Shown here in pieces: positions 37,334-45,647 of a stretch of 64,000 nucleotides of DNA. The stretch is from Halomonas qaidamensis (GTDB lineage: Bacteria; Pseudomonadota; Gammaproteobacteria; Pseudomonadales; Halomonadaceae), in contig NZ_CP080627.1 in NCBI RefSeq assembly GCF_025917315.1, positions 1,550,001 through 1,614,000 of the forward strand. Reading direction: 5' to 3'. Position 1 is the stretch's first letter. Every line of letters begins with the position of its first letter. The translations under genes were made by a program, and so were the position numbers. The notes under the pieces were generated by a model that worked only from the letters and a program-made list of their open reading frames with translations, was not told the DNA's origin and did not search any database.

Positions 37334-38404
37334 TTAGGTTTCTTGCTTTTCCGTTTTGCCCTTTTGAATGGTTTCACTCGCCTCTTGGCGCTCTGCTGCA
37401 CTGGCATCAGGTGTGTCGTGCTCATCCTGGCGTGAGGGGCGGTAGCAAAAAGTTGCCAATATAGGAAAGTGATCAGACCCAAACGCCCCAAGGCGTTGCA
37501 TGTTAACGAGAGTGAAATGCTCGCTAACAAATGCGTGGTCAAGAGGCCAGCGAAGAATGGGGTAACTGGCATGAAAGGTACTGAACATACCGCGTCCACG
37601 GCGTGGATCAAGCATGCCTGCTATACGGCAGAAGCGCCGAGTTGTTCGTGACCAGGCAACGTCATTCAGATCTCCTGCGACAAGAGTGGCTTTTGGGTCT
37701 TGATGGATTTCTTTTCCAATCCATAAAAGCTCCGCATCACGCCATAGAGACTTTTCGCTTTCACTGGGCGCTGGTGGCCTTGGATGAACGGCAAATAGAC
37801 GGATATGCTGGCCGCTTTTCAGTTCTACCTGAGTGTGAATTGAGGGTATGTCGTCTTGTATAAGCCACTTTACCTCGGTATTTTTCAGCGCTAGCCGTGA
37901 ATAAAGATGCATGCCATAAAGGTTATCTAGTGGAACCTTAACGCTATGAGGCCATTGCTCGTCTAGTGCTGGATCCAATTGATCTTGCCACCATTGATCT
38001 GACTCTAAAGTGAGAATCATATCGGGCTGATGGTGCGTTATCATCTCCAGGAGTTTTTTTGATTGACGGTTTGGTGTCAGTACATTGGCGATGAGTAGGG
38101 TGATCATCTGGTCTTCAGGCGCGTTATGTGCGGTTTTAACCTGAACTGGCCAGAGCTTTGTCCATGGCAAGATGTAGCGTAATTGCAGCCCTAACGTAAC
38201 GAATGAAACAAGTATTGCTGTCACTTGCCACTGTCCTGGTTCTAATACCAATAGGCTCGCCAAGCCGCACGCCAAAGCGAGCACGGCGATTTGTAGTCGA
38301 GGAAATTCAAAACTGCGCACCCACCACCAGCGCATCGGCACGCGAGCGATAAGAGTGGCAAGTAACAGGGAGATGGCGGTGCATCCTAGCAAAGGCCCAA
38401 GCAA
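37334..38404 (-). CDS. Membrane-anchored endonuclease/exonuclease/phosphatase family protein
   Basis: 356 residues. Two to three N-terminal membrane spans (about 1-85), then an EEP-fold domain with TLLIANVLTPNRQSKKLL, DMILTLES (metal Glu), FAVHPRPP, LVAGDLND (catalytic Asp/Asn) and GSDHFPILA (catalytic Asp-His). The fold cleaves phosphodiesters in nucleic acids, lipids or small molecules; the substrate here is unknown. TTG start with AGGAGG 6 nt upstream. Similar proteins are common next to unrelated genes. Confidence 0.87.
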   Translation of the reverse strand: MLGPLLGCTAISLLLATLIARVPMRWWWVRSFEFPRLQIAVLALACGLASLLVLEPGQWQVTAILVSFVTLGLQLRYILPWTKLWPVQVKTAHNAPEDQMITLLIANVLTPNRQSKKLLEMITHHQPDMILTLESDQWWQDQLDPALDEQWPHSVKVPLDNLYGMHLYSRLALKNTEVKWLIQDDIPSIHTQVELKSGQHIRLFAVHPRPPAPSESEKSLWRDAELLWIGKEIHQDPKATLVAGDLNDVAWSRTTRRFCRIAGMLDPRRGRGMFSTFHASYPILRWPLDHAFVSEHFTLVNMQRLGAFGSDHFPILATFCYRPSRQDEHDTPDASAAERQEASETIQKGKTEKQET

Positions 38405-38559
38405 GGTTTACCTCCTGGTTTAACCGTGAATAGTTATTAATCTACGAAATAGTCGCTAAGCTATGATCAGCTTAGCGGCAAGAAGAGATATGTGTCGATC
38501 TCACTTTGCAATTGAGCAGTGTTAGTTTATTAGCCTCATTTCAAAGTGCTAAAAACTAC

Positions 38560-38587
38560 TTGCAATTCAGCTATGAAGCCGTAGAAT
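38560..38587 (+). promoter_or_regulatory. Promoter of the tRNA-Val pair
   Basis: TTGCAA (38560-38565), 16-bp spacer, TAGAAT (38582-38587), placing the start near 38594, about 12 nt before the first tRNA. Confidence 0.6.
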
Positions 38588-38605
38588 ACGCATCCGTTGC
38601 ACAGC

Positions 38606-38682
38606 AGGACCATAGCTCAGTTGGTTAGAGCGCCACGTTGACATCGTGGAGGTCGGCGGTTCAAATCCGCCTGGTCCTACCA
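38606..38682 (+). tRNA. tRNA-Val (GAC)
   Basis: 77 nt with encoded CCA. Acceptor arms AGGACCA / TGGTCCT pair fully; D-loop AGCTCAGTTGGTTAGAGC; anticodon stem CCACG/CGTGG around TTGACAT gives anticodon GAC; T-arm GGCGGTTCAAATCCGCC. Confidence 0.97.
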
Positions 38683-38732
38683 TTTACGTTATGTGCAACT
38701 AGTTACTTATACTTTTTATGTAGCTTACATTT

Positions 38733-38809
38733 AGGACCATAGCTCAGTTGGTTAGAGCGCCACGTTGACATCGTGGAGGTCGGCGGTTCAAATCCGCCTG
38801 GTCCTACCA
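38733..38809 (+). tRNA. tRNA-Val (GAC), second copy
   Basis: Identical over all 77 nt to the copy 50 nt upstream, CCA encoded. No separate promoter is obvious, so they are probably co-transcribed; a terminator follows. Confidence 0.97.
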
Positions 38810-38823
38810 AATACCTGCACTTG

Positions 38824-38855
38824 AAAGCCCCCTGCATATGCACGGGGCTTTTTTG
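38824..38855 (+). terminator. Rho-independent terminator after the tRNAs
   Basis: AAAGCCCC / GGGGCTTT stem with a T6 tract, 15 nt after the second tRNA. Its end abuts the msrC stop. Confidence 0.85.
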
Positions 38856-39332
38856 TTATTGGTTGATAAAGAAGGGTAGGTCAGTTTGGCGAATAAACGT
38901 AGCCACAAGTGCTTCAATGCCTGACTGATCTTCTTGGCTAAAGCGTGCGTGCTGGGGGCTATCTAAGTCGAGCACTCCCCATAGGTGGCCGTCGATCACG
39001 ATGGGAACAACGAGTTCTGAGCGTGAATCCGCATCGCAGGCGATATGATCAGCAATGGCGTGAACGTCATCAACGCGTTGAGTCGCCTGCAGGCGTGCCG
39101 CAGCTCCGCAAACACCTTTGTTGAAGGGGATTGGGTGGCAGGCGGGTTTACCCTGAAATGGGCCAAGGCTGAGCTGGTTGGGCTGGCGTTGGAGATAAAC
39201 CCCCACCCAATTTAGCTCTTCTAATGTGTGATAAATAAAAGCGCAGGTTTGAGCGCTATTGGTTAGCCAGTCTCGGGTGTCTAGTAAGGCTTCAAGCTGC
39301 CGATTGAGCAGCGCATAATCAACACTATGCAT
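38856..39332 (-). CDS. msrC: Free methionine-(R)-sulfoxide reductase
   Basis: About 158 residues, a single GAF domain. Reduces free Met-R-sulfoxide. Cys65, Cys75 and Cys99 (GKPACHPIPF, NKGVCGAAAR, HIACDADSRSE) show the 10 and 24-residue spacing of the E. coli fRMsr catalytic cysteines. The ATG at 39332 is chosen since AAGGA is 6 nt upstream; an ATG two codons earlier touches that site. It lies downstream of metNIQ, which fits a methionine theme. Confidence 0.93.
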   Translation of the reverse strand: MHSVDYALLNRQLEALLDTRDWLTNSAQTCAFIYHTLEELNWVGVYLQRQPNQLSLGPFQGKPACHPIPFNKGVCGAAARLQATQRVDDVHAIADHIACDADSRSELVVPIVIDGHLWGVLDLDSPQHARFSQEDQSGIEALVATFIRQTDLPFFINQ

Positions 39333-39357
39333 ACGCATTCCTTATGGGATTAAACGC

Positions 39358-39385
39358 ATCATGCCAGCCCTAAGGCTGGCATGAT
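39358..39385 (-). terminator. Hairpin after metQ
   Basis: Perfect 12-bp arms ATCATGCCAGCC / GGCTGGCATGAT with a 4-nt loop, just downstream of metQ on the minus strand. The following GCGTTT is only a weak U-tract. Confidence 0.6.
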
Positions 39386-39410
39386 TAAATTGCTAGAAAA
39401 TCGGTGCTGT

Positions 39411-40202
39411 TTATTCGATCCAGCCAGGAACTGCCGCACCCTTAAACAGTTCTTCTGCTTTTTCGATGACTTCATCGCGCTGGTAAGCATCAACAAGTTG
39501 ACGGATTTCTTCGCGCTCTTCATCGCCGCCACGCACCGCGATTAGATTGACATAAGGGGACTCAGGCCCCTCCTTGATTAACGCGTCATCTAGGCTCAAG
39601 CCAGCCGGTTGAGCGAACGTATTATTAATGAACGCCATGTCCACATCGGGTAGCACACGGGGTAGCTGTGCTGCTTCAATTTCGCGGAAGCGGAAGTTAC
39701 GCGGATTTTCAGCGATGTCAATGGGGGTGGCTTCCAGGTTGCTCGGATCATTTAGTGTGATCAGACCCTGGTTATGCATCAGAATGAGTGCACGTCCTTC
39801 ATTAGACGGATCGTTAGGCAGTGCGATTTGAGCGCCATCGGGCAGCTCTTCAATGCTGTCGTACTTCTCAGAATAAGCGCCGATCGGGTAAACAAAGGTG
39901 TAGCCCGCAATGGCAAGATCATATCCACGGTCATTGACCATGGCCTGTAGGTACGGTTCGTGCTGGTATGCGTTAGCGTCTAAACTGCCGTCAGCGAGCG
40001 CAGCGTTAGGCGTCACGTAGTCAGTAAACTCAATGATTTCGACGTTTAGGTCGAACTCTTCTTTGGCAATCCGAGCAGCCACTTCCATAACTTCGGTTTC
40101 GGGGCCTGCTACGGTGCCCATTTTGATGGTGCGTGTTTCTGCGTTAGCAACATTAACCGCTAGTGCTAAAGCAGTTAGGCCGCCGATGAGTAGTTTTTGC
40201 AT
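39411..40202 (-). CDS. metQ: Methionine ABC transporter substrate-binding protein
   Basis: About 263 residues, NlpA/MetQ family. Binds methionine in the periplasm for MetNI. Signal peptide MQKLLIGGLTALALAVNVA with cleavage after ANA near residue 21. There is no lipobox cysteine, unlike E. coli MetQ. Core: TVAGPETEVMEVAARIA and EPYLQAMVNDRGYDLA. The ATG at 40202 follows AGGAG; the longer frame would bury the signal peptide. Third gene of metN-metI-metQ. Confidence 0.92.
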   Translation of the reverse strand: MQKLLIGGLTALALAVNVANAETRTIKMGTVAGPETEVMEVAARIAKEEFDLNVEIIEFTDYVTPNAALADGSLDANAYQHEPYLQAMVNDRGYDLAIAGYTFVYPIGAYSEKYDSIEELPDGAQIALPNDPSNEGRALILMHNQGLITLNDPSNLEATPIDIAENPRNFRFREIEAAQLPRVLPDVDMAFINNTFAQPAGLSLDDALIKEGPESPYVNLIAVRGGDEEREEIRQLVDAYQRDEVIEKAEELFKGAAVPGWIE

Positions 40203-40316
40203 AGTGTCGCTCCTGTCGCGCAGTAAAGGTTGTATGTGATTATGGAGTAATAAAGAATAAAATTCTAATGCGTTTTGGTTATATTCGTCTATGCCGATAA
40301 AAGGCACAGGCTATTA

Positions 40317-40970
40317 TCACTTGCGGTCACTTTTACGCACCAAGTAGTCGCCCAGACTTTGGAAGCCCTGCACCATAATCACTAAAATAACGACGGTAAT
40401 TAGCATGATGGTTGGGTTAAAGCGGTTATAACCATAGCGAATTCCTAAATCACCAAGCCCGCCGCCACCTACTGCTCCTGCCATGGCAGAGTAGCTGACC
40501 AGTGTCACTAGTGTAATCGTTAGGCCTGTGATGATGCCGCCCCTTGCTTCAGGGATGAGAACTTTGGTAATAATTTGCCAGGGCGTTGCACCCATTGATT
40601 GTGCAGACTCAATAAGCCCAGGAGATAGTTCGTTAAGTGCACCTTCTATTAAGCGAGCAACAAAAGGAATAGCAGCAATAGTTAGCGGCACTGAGGCTGC
40701 ATTAATGCCAATAGAGGTGCCTACCAGCATGCGCGTGAAGGGAATAATCGCTACCATCAAAATGATAAAGGGGATTGAGCGGCCAATATTGGTAACAATG
40801 CCTAGCACTTGATTAAGCACCGGCATGGCCAAAATTTGGCGAGGACGGGTAACGTAAAGCATCACGCCAAGCGGCAGGCCAAGTAGGGTAGCAATGACGC
40901 CGGAAATGGCCACCATGTAAAGCGTATCCAGCGTGGCTTGTAAAATAAGATCAAACATTGCGCTGGACAT
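40317..40970 (-). CDS. metI: Methionine ABC transporter permease
   Basis: 217 residues with five membrane spans and the EAA-type loop that docks on MetN (IESAQSMGATPWQIITKVLIPEA). Inner-membrane channel of the D-methionine/methionine importer. Its start overlaps the end of metN by 20 nt; the ribosome site is weak, so it relies on coupling. An ATG 4 codons later is possible. Confidence 0.94.
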   Translation of the reverse strand: MSSAMFDLILQATLDTLYMVAISGVIATLLGLPLGVMLYVTRPRQILAMPVLNQVLGIVTNIGRSIPFIILMVAIIPFTRMLVGTSIGINAASVPLTIAAIPFVARLIEGALNELSPGLIESAQSMGATPWQIITKVLIPEARGGIITGLTITLVTLVSYSAMAGAVGGGGLGDLGIRYGYNRFNPTIMLITVVILVIMVQGFQSLGDYLVRKSDRK

Positions 40971-41994
40971 GGCCGAGTACCTCTACCTGTAGTTGATGTG
41001 CTTCTAAATAAGCCATTGCTTCCTGGGTTTGTGCGGGGCTGCCGAGCAGCTCAGCAATCATCAGGCCTAGCGTACGGTCTTGAATAGACTCGACCTTTGC
41101 CTGAAGTATGCTGACGTCAACGCTGCACTCTCGTGCTAAGCGAGAAATAAGGGGGGTCGAAACCGCATCGCCGGAAAATGTTAGTCGAACAACAGGGTGA
41201 GTATGCTCACTCGGCGTGTCGCTTAACCGCTCAATCAACTCTTTAGGCGGACTGAGCTGCAAAAAGTCATTCAGGAACTCTCGACCTAACTGCGTTCTAG
41301 GCGCAGTGAAAAAATCACCGACCTCAGCATCTTCAACAAGCTCGCCATTGGAAATAAGACTTACGCGGTGGCAAATTGATTTCACCACTTCCATTTCGTG
41401 GGTGATCAGCAAAATGGTGATACCAAGCTGCTGATTAATTTCTCTCAGCAGCTCAAGGATAGAGCTAGTGGTCTGGGGGTCCAGTGCTGACGTGGCTTCA
41501 TCGCACAGCAATACGTTGGGTTTACTGGCCAGTGCACGGGCAATGGCAACGCGCTGCTTTTGACCGCCAGAAAGCTGGGCTGGATATTGCTTGGCTTTAT
41601 CAGACAAACCTACCAGCTCTAATAATGGCGCTACACGATTTTTAATAGCGCTGCGACTTTCACCCATTAATTCAAGTGGGAGGGCCACATTGTCAAATAC
41701 TGTGCGCGTTGTTAGCAGGTTGAAATGCTGAAAAATCATTCCAATACGATGGCGGGCGCGGTTTAATTCGCCACGGCTAAGGCGAGTCATTTCCTGACCG
41801 TCGACGACTACGCTGCCAGTGCTTGGCCGCTCAAGCAGGTTGACGCAACGAATAAGAGTCGATTTACCTGCGCCCGAAAGGCCAATAACGCCGTGAATCT
41901 TGCCTTTGGGGATCGTTAAATTAACGTCTTTTAGGGCATGTACGGTGCTATCACCGGTGCCATAGGTTTTACTTACATTGCTAATTTCAATCAT
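40951..41994 (-). CDS. metN: Methionine ABC transporter ATP-binding protein
   Basis: About 347 residues. Walker A GLSGAGKSTLIR, Q-loop, signature LSGGQKQRVAIARAL, Walker B VLLCDEATSALD, then a C-terminal ACT-like NIL domain (about 265-345) that senses intracellular methionine and inhibits transport. The ATG at 41994 (MIEISNVSKTYG) fits the family; 25 upstream codons lie in the leader and are rejected. First gene of metNIQ, preceded by a SAM-II-like riboswitch and terminator. Confidence 0.96.
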   Translation of the reverse strand: MIEISNVSKTYGTGDSTVHALKDVNLTIPKGKIHGVIGLSGAGKSTLIRCVNLLERPSTGSVVVDGQEMTRLSRGELNRARHRIGMIFQHFNLLTTRTVFDNVALPLELMGESRSAIKNRVAPLLELVGLSDKAKQYPAQLSGGQKQRVAIARALASKPNVLLCDEATSALDPQTTSSILELLREINQQLGITILLITHEMEVVKSICHRVSLISNGELVEDAEVGDFFTAPRTQLGREFLNDFLQLSPPKELIERLSDTPSEHTHPVVRLTFSGDAVSTPLISRLARECSVDVSILQAKVESIQDRTLGLMIAELLGSPAQTQEAMAYLEAHQLQVEVLGHVQRNV

Positions 41995-42056
41995 AGCGTC
42001 TGCCTTAATGGTAGGCCGAAGACGGAGTGCGAGGGAGCAAGCGTAGGGCGGGAAAT

Positions 42057-42083
42057 AAAAAAAGGCCACCCTTACGGGTGGCC
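42057..42083 (-). terminator. Riboswitch-linked terminator in the metN leader
   Basis: On the minus strand GGCCACCC (42083-42076), loop GTAA, GGGTGGCC (42071-42064), then T7. It lies 62 nt before the metN start, inside the transcribed leader, so it is conditional. Its CACCC can instead pair with the GGGTG of the aptamer 3' strand (42102-42098). Confidence 0.88.
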
Positions 42084-42097
42084 ATCAACGCTGGACA

Positions 42098-42168
42098 CAC
42101 CCTTTTAGCTGCACTTCACCAAGCTATTCGCTGGGTGGACGCCCGCAATCTGGGTACAAATCGGCGTC
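42098..42168 (-). ncRNA. SAM-II-like riboswitch aptamer with extended loop, metNIQ leader
   Basis: Minus-strand P1: GACGCC (42168-42163) with GGCGTC (42143-42138). The P1 loop is GATTTGTACCCAGATTGCG; its TACCC pairs with GGGT(G) at 42102-42098, giving an H-type pseudoknot. The 3' segment GTGCAGCTAAAAGGG resembles the SAM-II consensus (TGTAGCTAAAAAGGG), and GATTT...TTGC matches the SAM-II loop. A CACC...GGTG hairpin (42137-42117) lengthens loop 3, as in reported long-loop variants. Promoter upstream, terminator downstream, methionine importer controlled. SAM binding should favour termination. Confidence 0.82.
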
Positions 42169-42185
42169 ATTACATTTGCGGCGAA

Positions 42186-42214
42186 AGTCTAAAGAGTGGT
42201 GGCTGGCTTGTCAA
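42186..42214 (-). promoter_or_regulatory. Sigma-70 promoter of metNIQ
   Basis: On the minus strand TTGACA (42214-42209), 17-bp spacer, TAGACT (42191-42186). The predicted start near 42179 is only about 11 nt before the aptamer P1 stem. Confidence 0.75.
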
Positions 42215-42454
42215 TTAGAACCCTTCTATTTCATGCTTTTGTGCTTGGGAGCAGATTTATTTACTGACTAAATGACTTTAAAGAGTGGTTAGTGCTTTTT
42301 TATGTGTTTTTTGGTTGGTTGCTGTCAGGGAAAGCTATTCCAATGCTGGTATCTGGGGCTTTGGCTGCACAAGCCCTAGGCATTAGTAGTAAGCTTGCAC
42401 AAAATTTTTAACTCTATTTTATCTTGAAAGTGTTTCATAAGAGGACCAAGCCAT
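42215..42454. other. Intergenic region between the metN promoter and ribE
   Basis: About 240 bp upstream of riboflavin synthase. No FMN riboswitch consensus is present. A GGGCTTTGG / CACAAGCCCTAGG stretch near 42355-42380 could form a weak hairpin. Nothing else is recognisable. Confidence 0.4.
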
Positions 42455-43081
42455 ATGTTTACAGGCATTGTGCAAGGCGTCGCTAAAGTTGTTGCGGTAA
42501 ACGAACTCGAAGAGTTTCGTACCCATGTTATTGCATTACCTGAGGAAATGCGCCGAGGGCTGTCGATTGGGGCATCGGTGGCTCATAACGGTGTTTGCCT
42601 GACGGTAACCGCCATAGAGGGTGAAAATGTCAGCTTTGACCTGATGCGTGAAACATTGCGTTTGACAAATCTTGGTGCAATTGCACCAGGGCAGTGCGTC
42701 AACATAGAGCGTGCGGCGCGCTTTGGTGATGAAATTGGGGGGCATTCCATGTCCGGCCACATTATTTGCATGGCTCGCGTAGTAGCAATAGAAGAGGCGC
42801 CTAACAATCGCAGGCTATGGTTTTCACTGCCAGAGAAAGTCGCTAAGTTTGTATTTGAGAAGGGTTACATTGGTGTTGATGGTATTAGCTTAACCGTAGG
42901 TGATGTGCGCCCCGCGAGCGATAGTGCTGGGGTTGAGTTCAGTGTCAATTTGATTCCAGAGACGCTGGCGCGCACGGTATTAAAAGACCGATTGTTGGGT
43001 GACCGAGTTAATATCGAGATTGATCCACAAACTCAAGTGATTGTAGAAACGGTAGAAAGGGTGTTGGCTAGCCGTCTTTAG
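42455..43081 (+). CDS. ribE: Riboflavin synthase
   Basis: 208 residues. Dismutates two 6,7-dimethyl-8-ribityllumazines to riboflavin. Two barrel repeats, the first opening MFTGIVQG with NGVCLTV and the second from GHIICMARVV with GYIGVDGISLTVGDV. Close to E. coli RibE/RibC throughout, including the C-terminal DPQTQVIVETVERVL. Aside from weak AAGAGGA upstream the regulation is not evident. The other rib genes are not in the window. Confidence 0.96.
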   Translation: MFTGIVQGVAKVVAVNELEEFRTHVIALPEEMRRGLSIGASVAHNGVCLTVTAIEGENVSFDLMRETLRLTNLGAIAPGQCVNIERAARFGDEIGGHSMSGHIICMARVVAIEEAPNNRRLWFSLPEKVAKFVFEKGYIGVDGISLTVGDVRPASDSAGVEFSVNLIPETLARTVLKDRLLGDRVNIEIDPQTQVIVETVERVLASRL

Positions 43082-43279
43082 AAGGTTATTTTGATCTACC
43101 GTTGACCGATCGGTTAGCTCATGGCCTGAAGTTTGCTATTCATATAAGTGGGTGGGCGACTTCCCATCAACGCTAGCGGCACACGGGGTACTCGCAAGAC
43201 GAAGAGCCTTTCGGTAATATGTGCCGCTTTTCTCGCATCAAGGGACGCATTCAGCGTAAGCGCGAAGGATAAAAACGAC

Positions 43280-44578
43280 ATGAAACTTCTGGACAACTAC
43301 TTCAAGCTCACTGAGCAGAAGACCACTGTAAAAACCGAGGTGATCGCTGGATTCACCACGTTCCTTACAATGGCTTATATCATTTTCGTTAACCCGAGCA
43401 TTCTTTCGGAAGCGGGGATGGATTATGGCGCGGTGTTTGTTGCCACCTGTGTGGCTGCTGCGATCGGCTGTTTTGTCATGGGGCTTTGGGCAAACTACCC
43501 AATCGCACAAGCACCGGGAATGGGGCTAAATGCCTTTTTTACCTATGGCGTTGTACTTGGCATGGGCTATACCTGGGAAGCGGCATTAGGGGCTGTCTTT
43601 TTCTCTGGTTTTGCCTTCTTTTTGCTGAGTATTTTTAAAGTCCGTGAATGGATCATCAATTCAATCCCGCTCTCGTTGCGTTTAGGCATTGCTGCAGGTA
43701 TTGGCTTATTCCTTGCGATGATTGCACTTAAAAATGCCGGTATTGTGGTCGCAAATCCAGCCACCTATGTGGCACTTGGTGATCTATCCCAGCCTCCCGC
43801 ACTTTACGCCTTATTGGGCTTTTTCGTTATTACGGCGCTTTCCTACCTGCGCGTAACCGGCGCGGTAATGATAGGTATTTTAGGTGTTACGATCCTTGCG
43901 ATGTTGTTTGGTCATAACCAGTATGGCGGTATTATGTCGATGCCTCCTTCCATTGCACCTACTTTTATGGCAATGGATTTAATGGGCGCGCTGGATGTGG
44001 CAATGCTTAGCGTTATCTTTGCCTTTTTGTTTGTTGATCTGTTCGACACATCAGGCACGCTCGTAGGGGTTGCTCATCGTGGCAAGCTGCTGGATGAAGA
44101 TGGCAAGTTGCCACGCATTGGTCGCGCCATGATGGCCGATAGTACCGCGTCTATGGCAGGTGCTGCACTGGGTACTTCAACAACGACTAGTTATATCGAG
44201 TCAACTGCAGGTATCGCTTCGGGTGGCCGCACCGGCTTAACCGCAGTTGTGGTGGGGCTGCTGTTCTTGATTAGTCTTTTCTTTGCACCATTAGCAGGGT
44301 CTATTCCCGCTTATGCGACCGCAGGTGCTCTGCTGTATGTAGCTGTACTGATGGCGGGCAGCTTGGCTAATGCTAATTGGGAAGATCCTACTGACGCCGC
44401 GCCGGTACTAATTGCTGCCCTAGCCATGCCGCTGACCTTCTCTATTGCAGAAGGTATCGCGCTAGGTTTCATTAGCTATGTGGCGATTAAGACTTTGGCT
44501 GGTCGTTTTAGCGATTTGAATCCAGCCGTTATTATTTTGGCACTACTGTTTGCAGCGAAGTTTTTATTCCTGGGTTAA
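43280..44578 (+). CDS. ghxP: Guanine/hypoxanthine permease (AzgA/GhxP type)
   Basis: About 432 residues with 12-14 spans. NCS2-fold proton symporter of the AzgA subgroup: KTEVIAGFTTFLTMAYIIFV, QAPGMGLNAFFTYGVV, LFVDLFDTSGTLVGVAH and GTSTTTSYIESTAGI. The ATG at 43280 with GAAGGA upstream fits; an upstream ATG adds 44 non-family residues. It starts a run of nucleobase salvage genes (apt, gpt, ung, upp, uraA). Substrate could be adenine, guanine or hypoxanthine. Confidence 0.88.
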   Translation: MKLLDNYFKLTEQKTTVKTEVIAGFTTFLTMAYIIFVNPSILSEAGMDYGAVFVATCVAAAIGCFVMGLWANYPIAQAPGMGLNAFFTYGVVLGMGYTWEAALGAVFFSGFAFFLLSIFKVREWIINSIPLSLRLGIAAGIGLFLAMIALKNAGIVVANPATYVALGDLSQPPALYALLGFFVITALSYLRVTGAVMIGILGVTILAMLFGHNQYGGIMSMPPSIAPTFMAMDLMGALDVAMLSVIFAFLFVDLFDTSGTLVGVAHRGKLLDEDGKLPRIGRAMMADSTASMAGAALGTSTTTSYIESTAGIASGGRTGLTAVVVGLLFLISLFFAPLAGSIPAYATAGALLYVAVLMAGSLANANWEDPTDAAPVLIAALAMPLTFSIAEGIALGFISYVAIKTLAGRFSDLNPAVIILALLFAAKFLFLG

Positions 44579-44612
44579 AAGCCCGTCTTACTATTAATCA
44601 ATGAGAGACGCG

Positions 44613-45158
44613 ATGAGCATCTACGGCGACTACATTAAGTCCGTTATTCGCACGGTTCCTGACTGGCCAGAGCAGGGCGTAAATTTTCGTGATATCACGC
44701 CACTTCTGCAAAATAGCGCTGCCTTTCGCAAGCTGATCGACAGCTTTGTGCACCGTTACCAGGAAATGAACTTAGATGCCATCGCGGCTATTGATGCCCG
44801 AGGCTTCATTATTGGTGCGCCGCTGGCATACGAGCTAGGCTGTAGCTTTGTCCCTGTGCGTAAGAAGGGCAAGCTGCCGTTCAAAACAATCAGTGAGACT
44901 TATACGCTTGAATACGGTCATTCAGAGGTTGAGCTTCATTCCGATGCTTTTCAGGAAAATGATCGCATCCTGTTGATGGATGATCTGATTGCAACAGGTG
45001 GCACCATGCTCGCAGCAGCGAATCTTATTCAGCGCTCTGGTGGTCAAGTGGTAGAAACAGCAACCATTATTGATCTCCCTGAACTGGGTGGTTCTCAGAA
45101 AATTCGCGATGCTGGTTATAGCGTATTCGCGGTATGTTCCTTCACTGAAAGCGAGTAA
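44613..45158 (+). CDS. apt: Adenine phosphoribosyltransferase
   Basis: About 181 residues. Adenine plus PRPP to AMP. PRPP motif [15 protein letters not shown], substrate segments [16 protein letters not shown] and [21 protein letters not shown]. The start at 44613 is preferred (purine-rich GAGAGAC just upstream); an ATG at 44601 would add 4 residues. It follows the permease closely, so transport and salvage are likely linked. Confidence 0.96.
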   Translation: MSIYGDYIKSVIRTVPDWPEQGVNFRDITPLLQNSAAFRKLIDSFVHRYQEMNLDAIAAIDARGFIIGAPLAYELGCSFVPVRKKGKLPFKTISETYTLEYGHSEVELHSDAFQENDRILLMDDLIATGGTMLAAANLIQRSGGQVVETATIIDLPELGGSQKIRDAGYSVFAVCSFTESE

Positions 45159-45166
45159 CGCACCTT

Positions 45167-45646
45167 ATGAGCAGCGAGCGCTATCATCAACACTTCACCG
45201 TTTCTTGGGATCAGCTACATCGCGATGTGCGCCAGCTGTGTCATCAGCTAATAGAACGGGACTTTAAAGGCATTGTAGCGATTACCCGTGGTGGTTTAAT
45301 TCCTGCAGCGCTGATTGCACGCGAACTTAACATCCGTTTGATCGATACTATTTGTATTAAAAGTTATGATCATATGGATCAAGGTGGTTTAGACATCATG
45401 AAGGGCGTTGATCATGATGGCGATGGCTGGCTGCTAGTCGATGACTTGGTGGACACTGGTAAAACCGCGCGTGCTGTTCGTGAAATGCTGCCGAAAGCAC
45501 ACTTTGTGACAATTTATGCCAAACCAGAAGGACGTCCTCTGGTAGACCAATACCTTACCGAAGTGGCTCAGCAGTGCTGGATCCAATTTCCTTGGGATAT
45601 GGGCATTGCGTATGTTGAGCCGCTAGCGGATCAACTGAAGAAGTAA
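45167..45646 (+). CDS. gpt: Xanthine-guanine phosphoribosyltransferase
   Basis: 159 residues, close to E. coli Gpt. Converts xanthine, guanine and less well hypoxanthine to nucleotides. [20 protein letters not shown], the PRPP motif [13 protein letters not shown] and the C-terminal [15 protein letters not shown] are clear. It starts 8 nt after apt and ends 1 nt before the ung start, so the three are one operon. Confidence 0.96.
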   Translation: MSSERYHQHFTVSWDQLHRDVRQLCHQLIERDFKGIVAITRGGLIPAALIARELNIRLIDTICIKSYDHMDQGGLDIMKGVDHDGDGWLLVDDLVDTGKTARAVREMLPKAHFVTIYAKPEGRPLVDQYLTEVAQQCWIQFPWDMGIAYVEPLADQLKK

Positions 45647-45647
45647 T

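Noticed and set aside
38606..38809. Integration site of a mobile element at the tRNA pair
   Set aside because: No integrase, no flanking att duplication and only 50 bp between the genes; neighbours are ordinary chromosomal genes.
42215..42454. FMN riboswitch before riboflavin synthase
   Set aside because: I looked for the conserved RFN segments and found none; the gene seems not to be controlled that way here.
43148..43279. N-terminal extension of the guanine/hypoxanthine permease
   Set aside because: The added 44 residues have no family similarity, and a ribosome site precedes the ATG at 43280.
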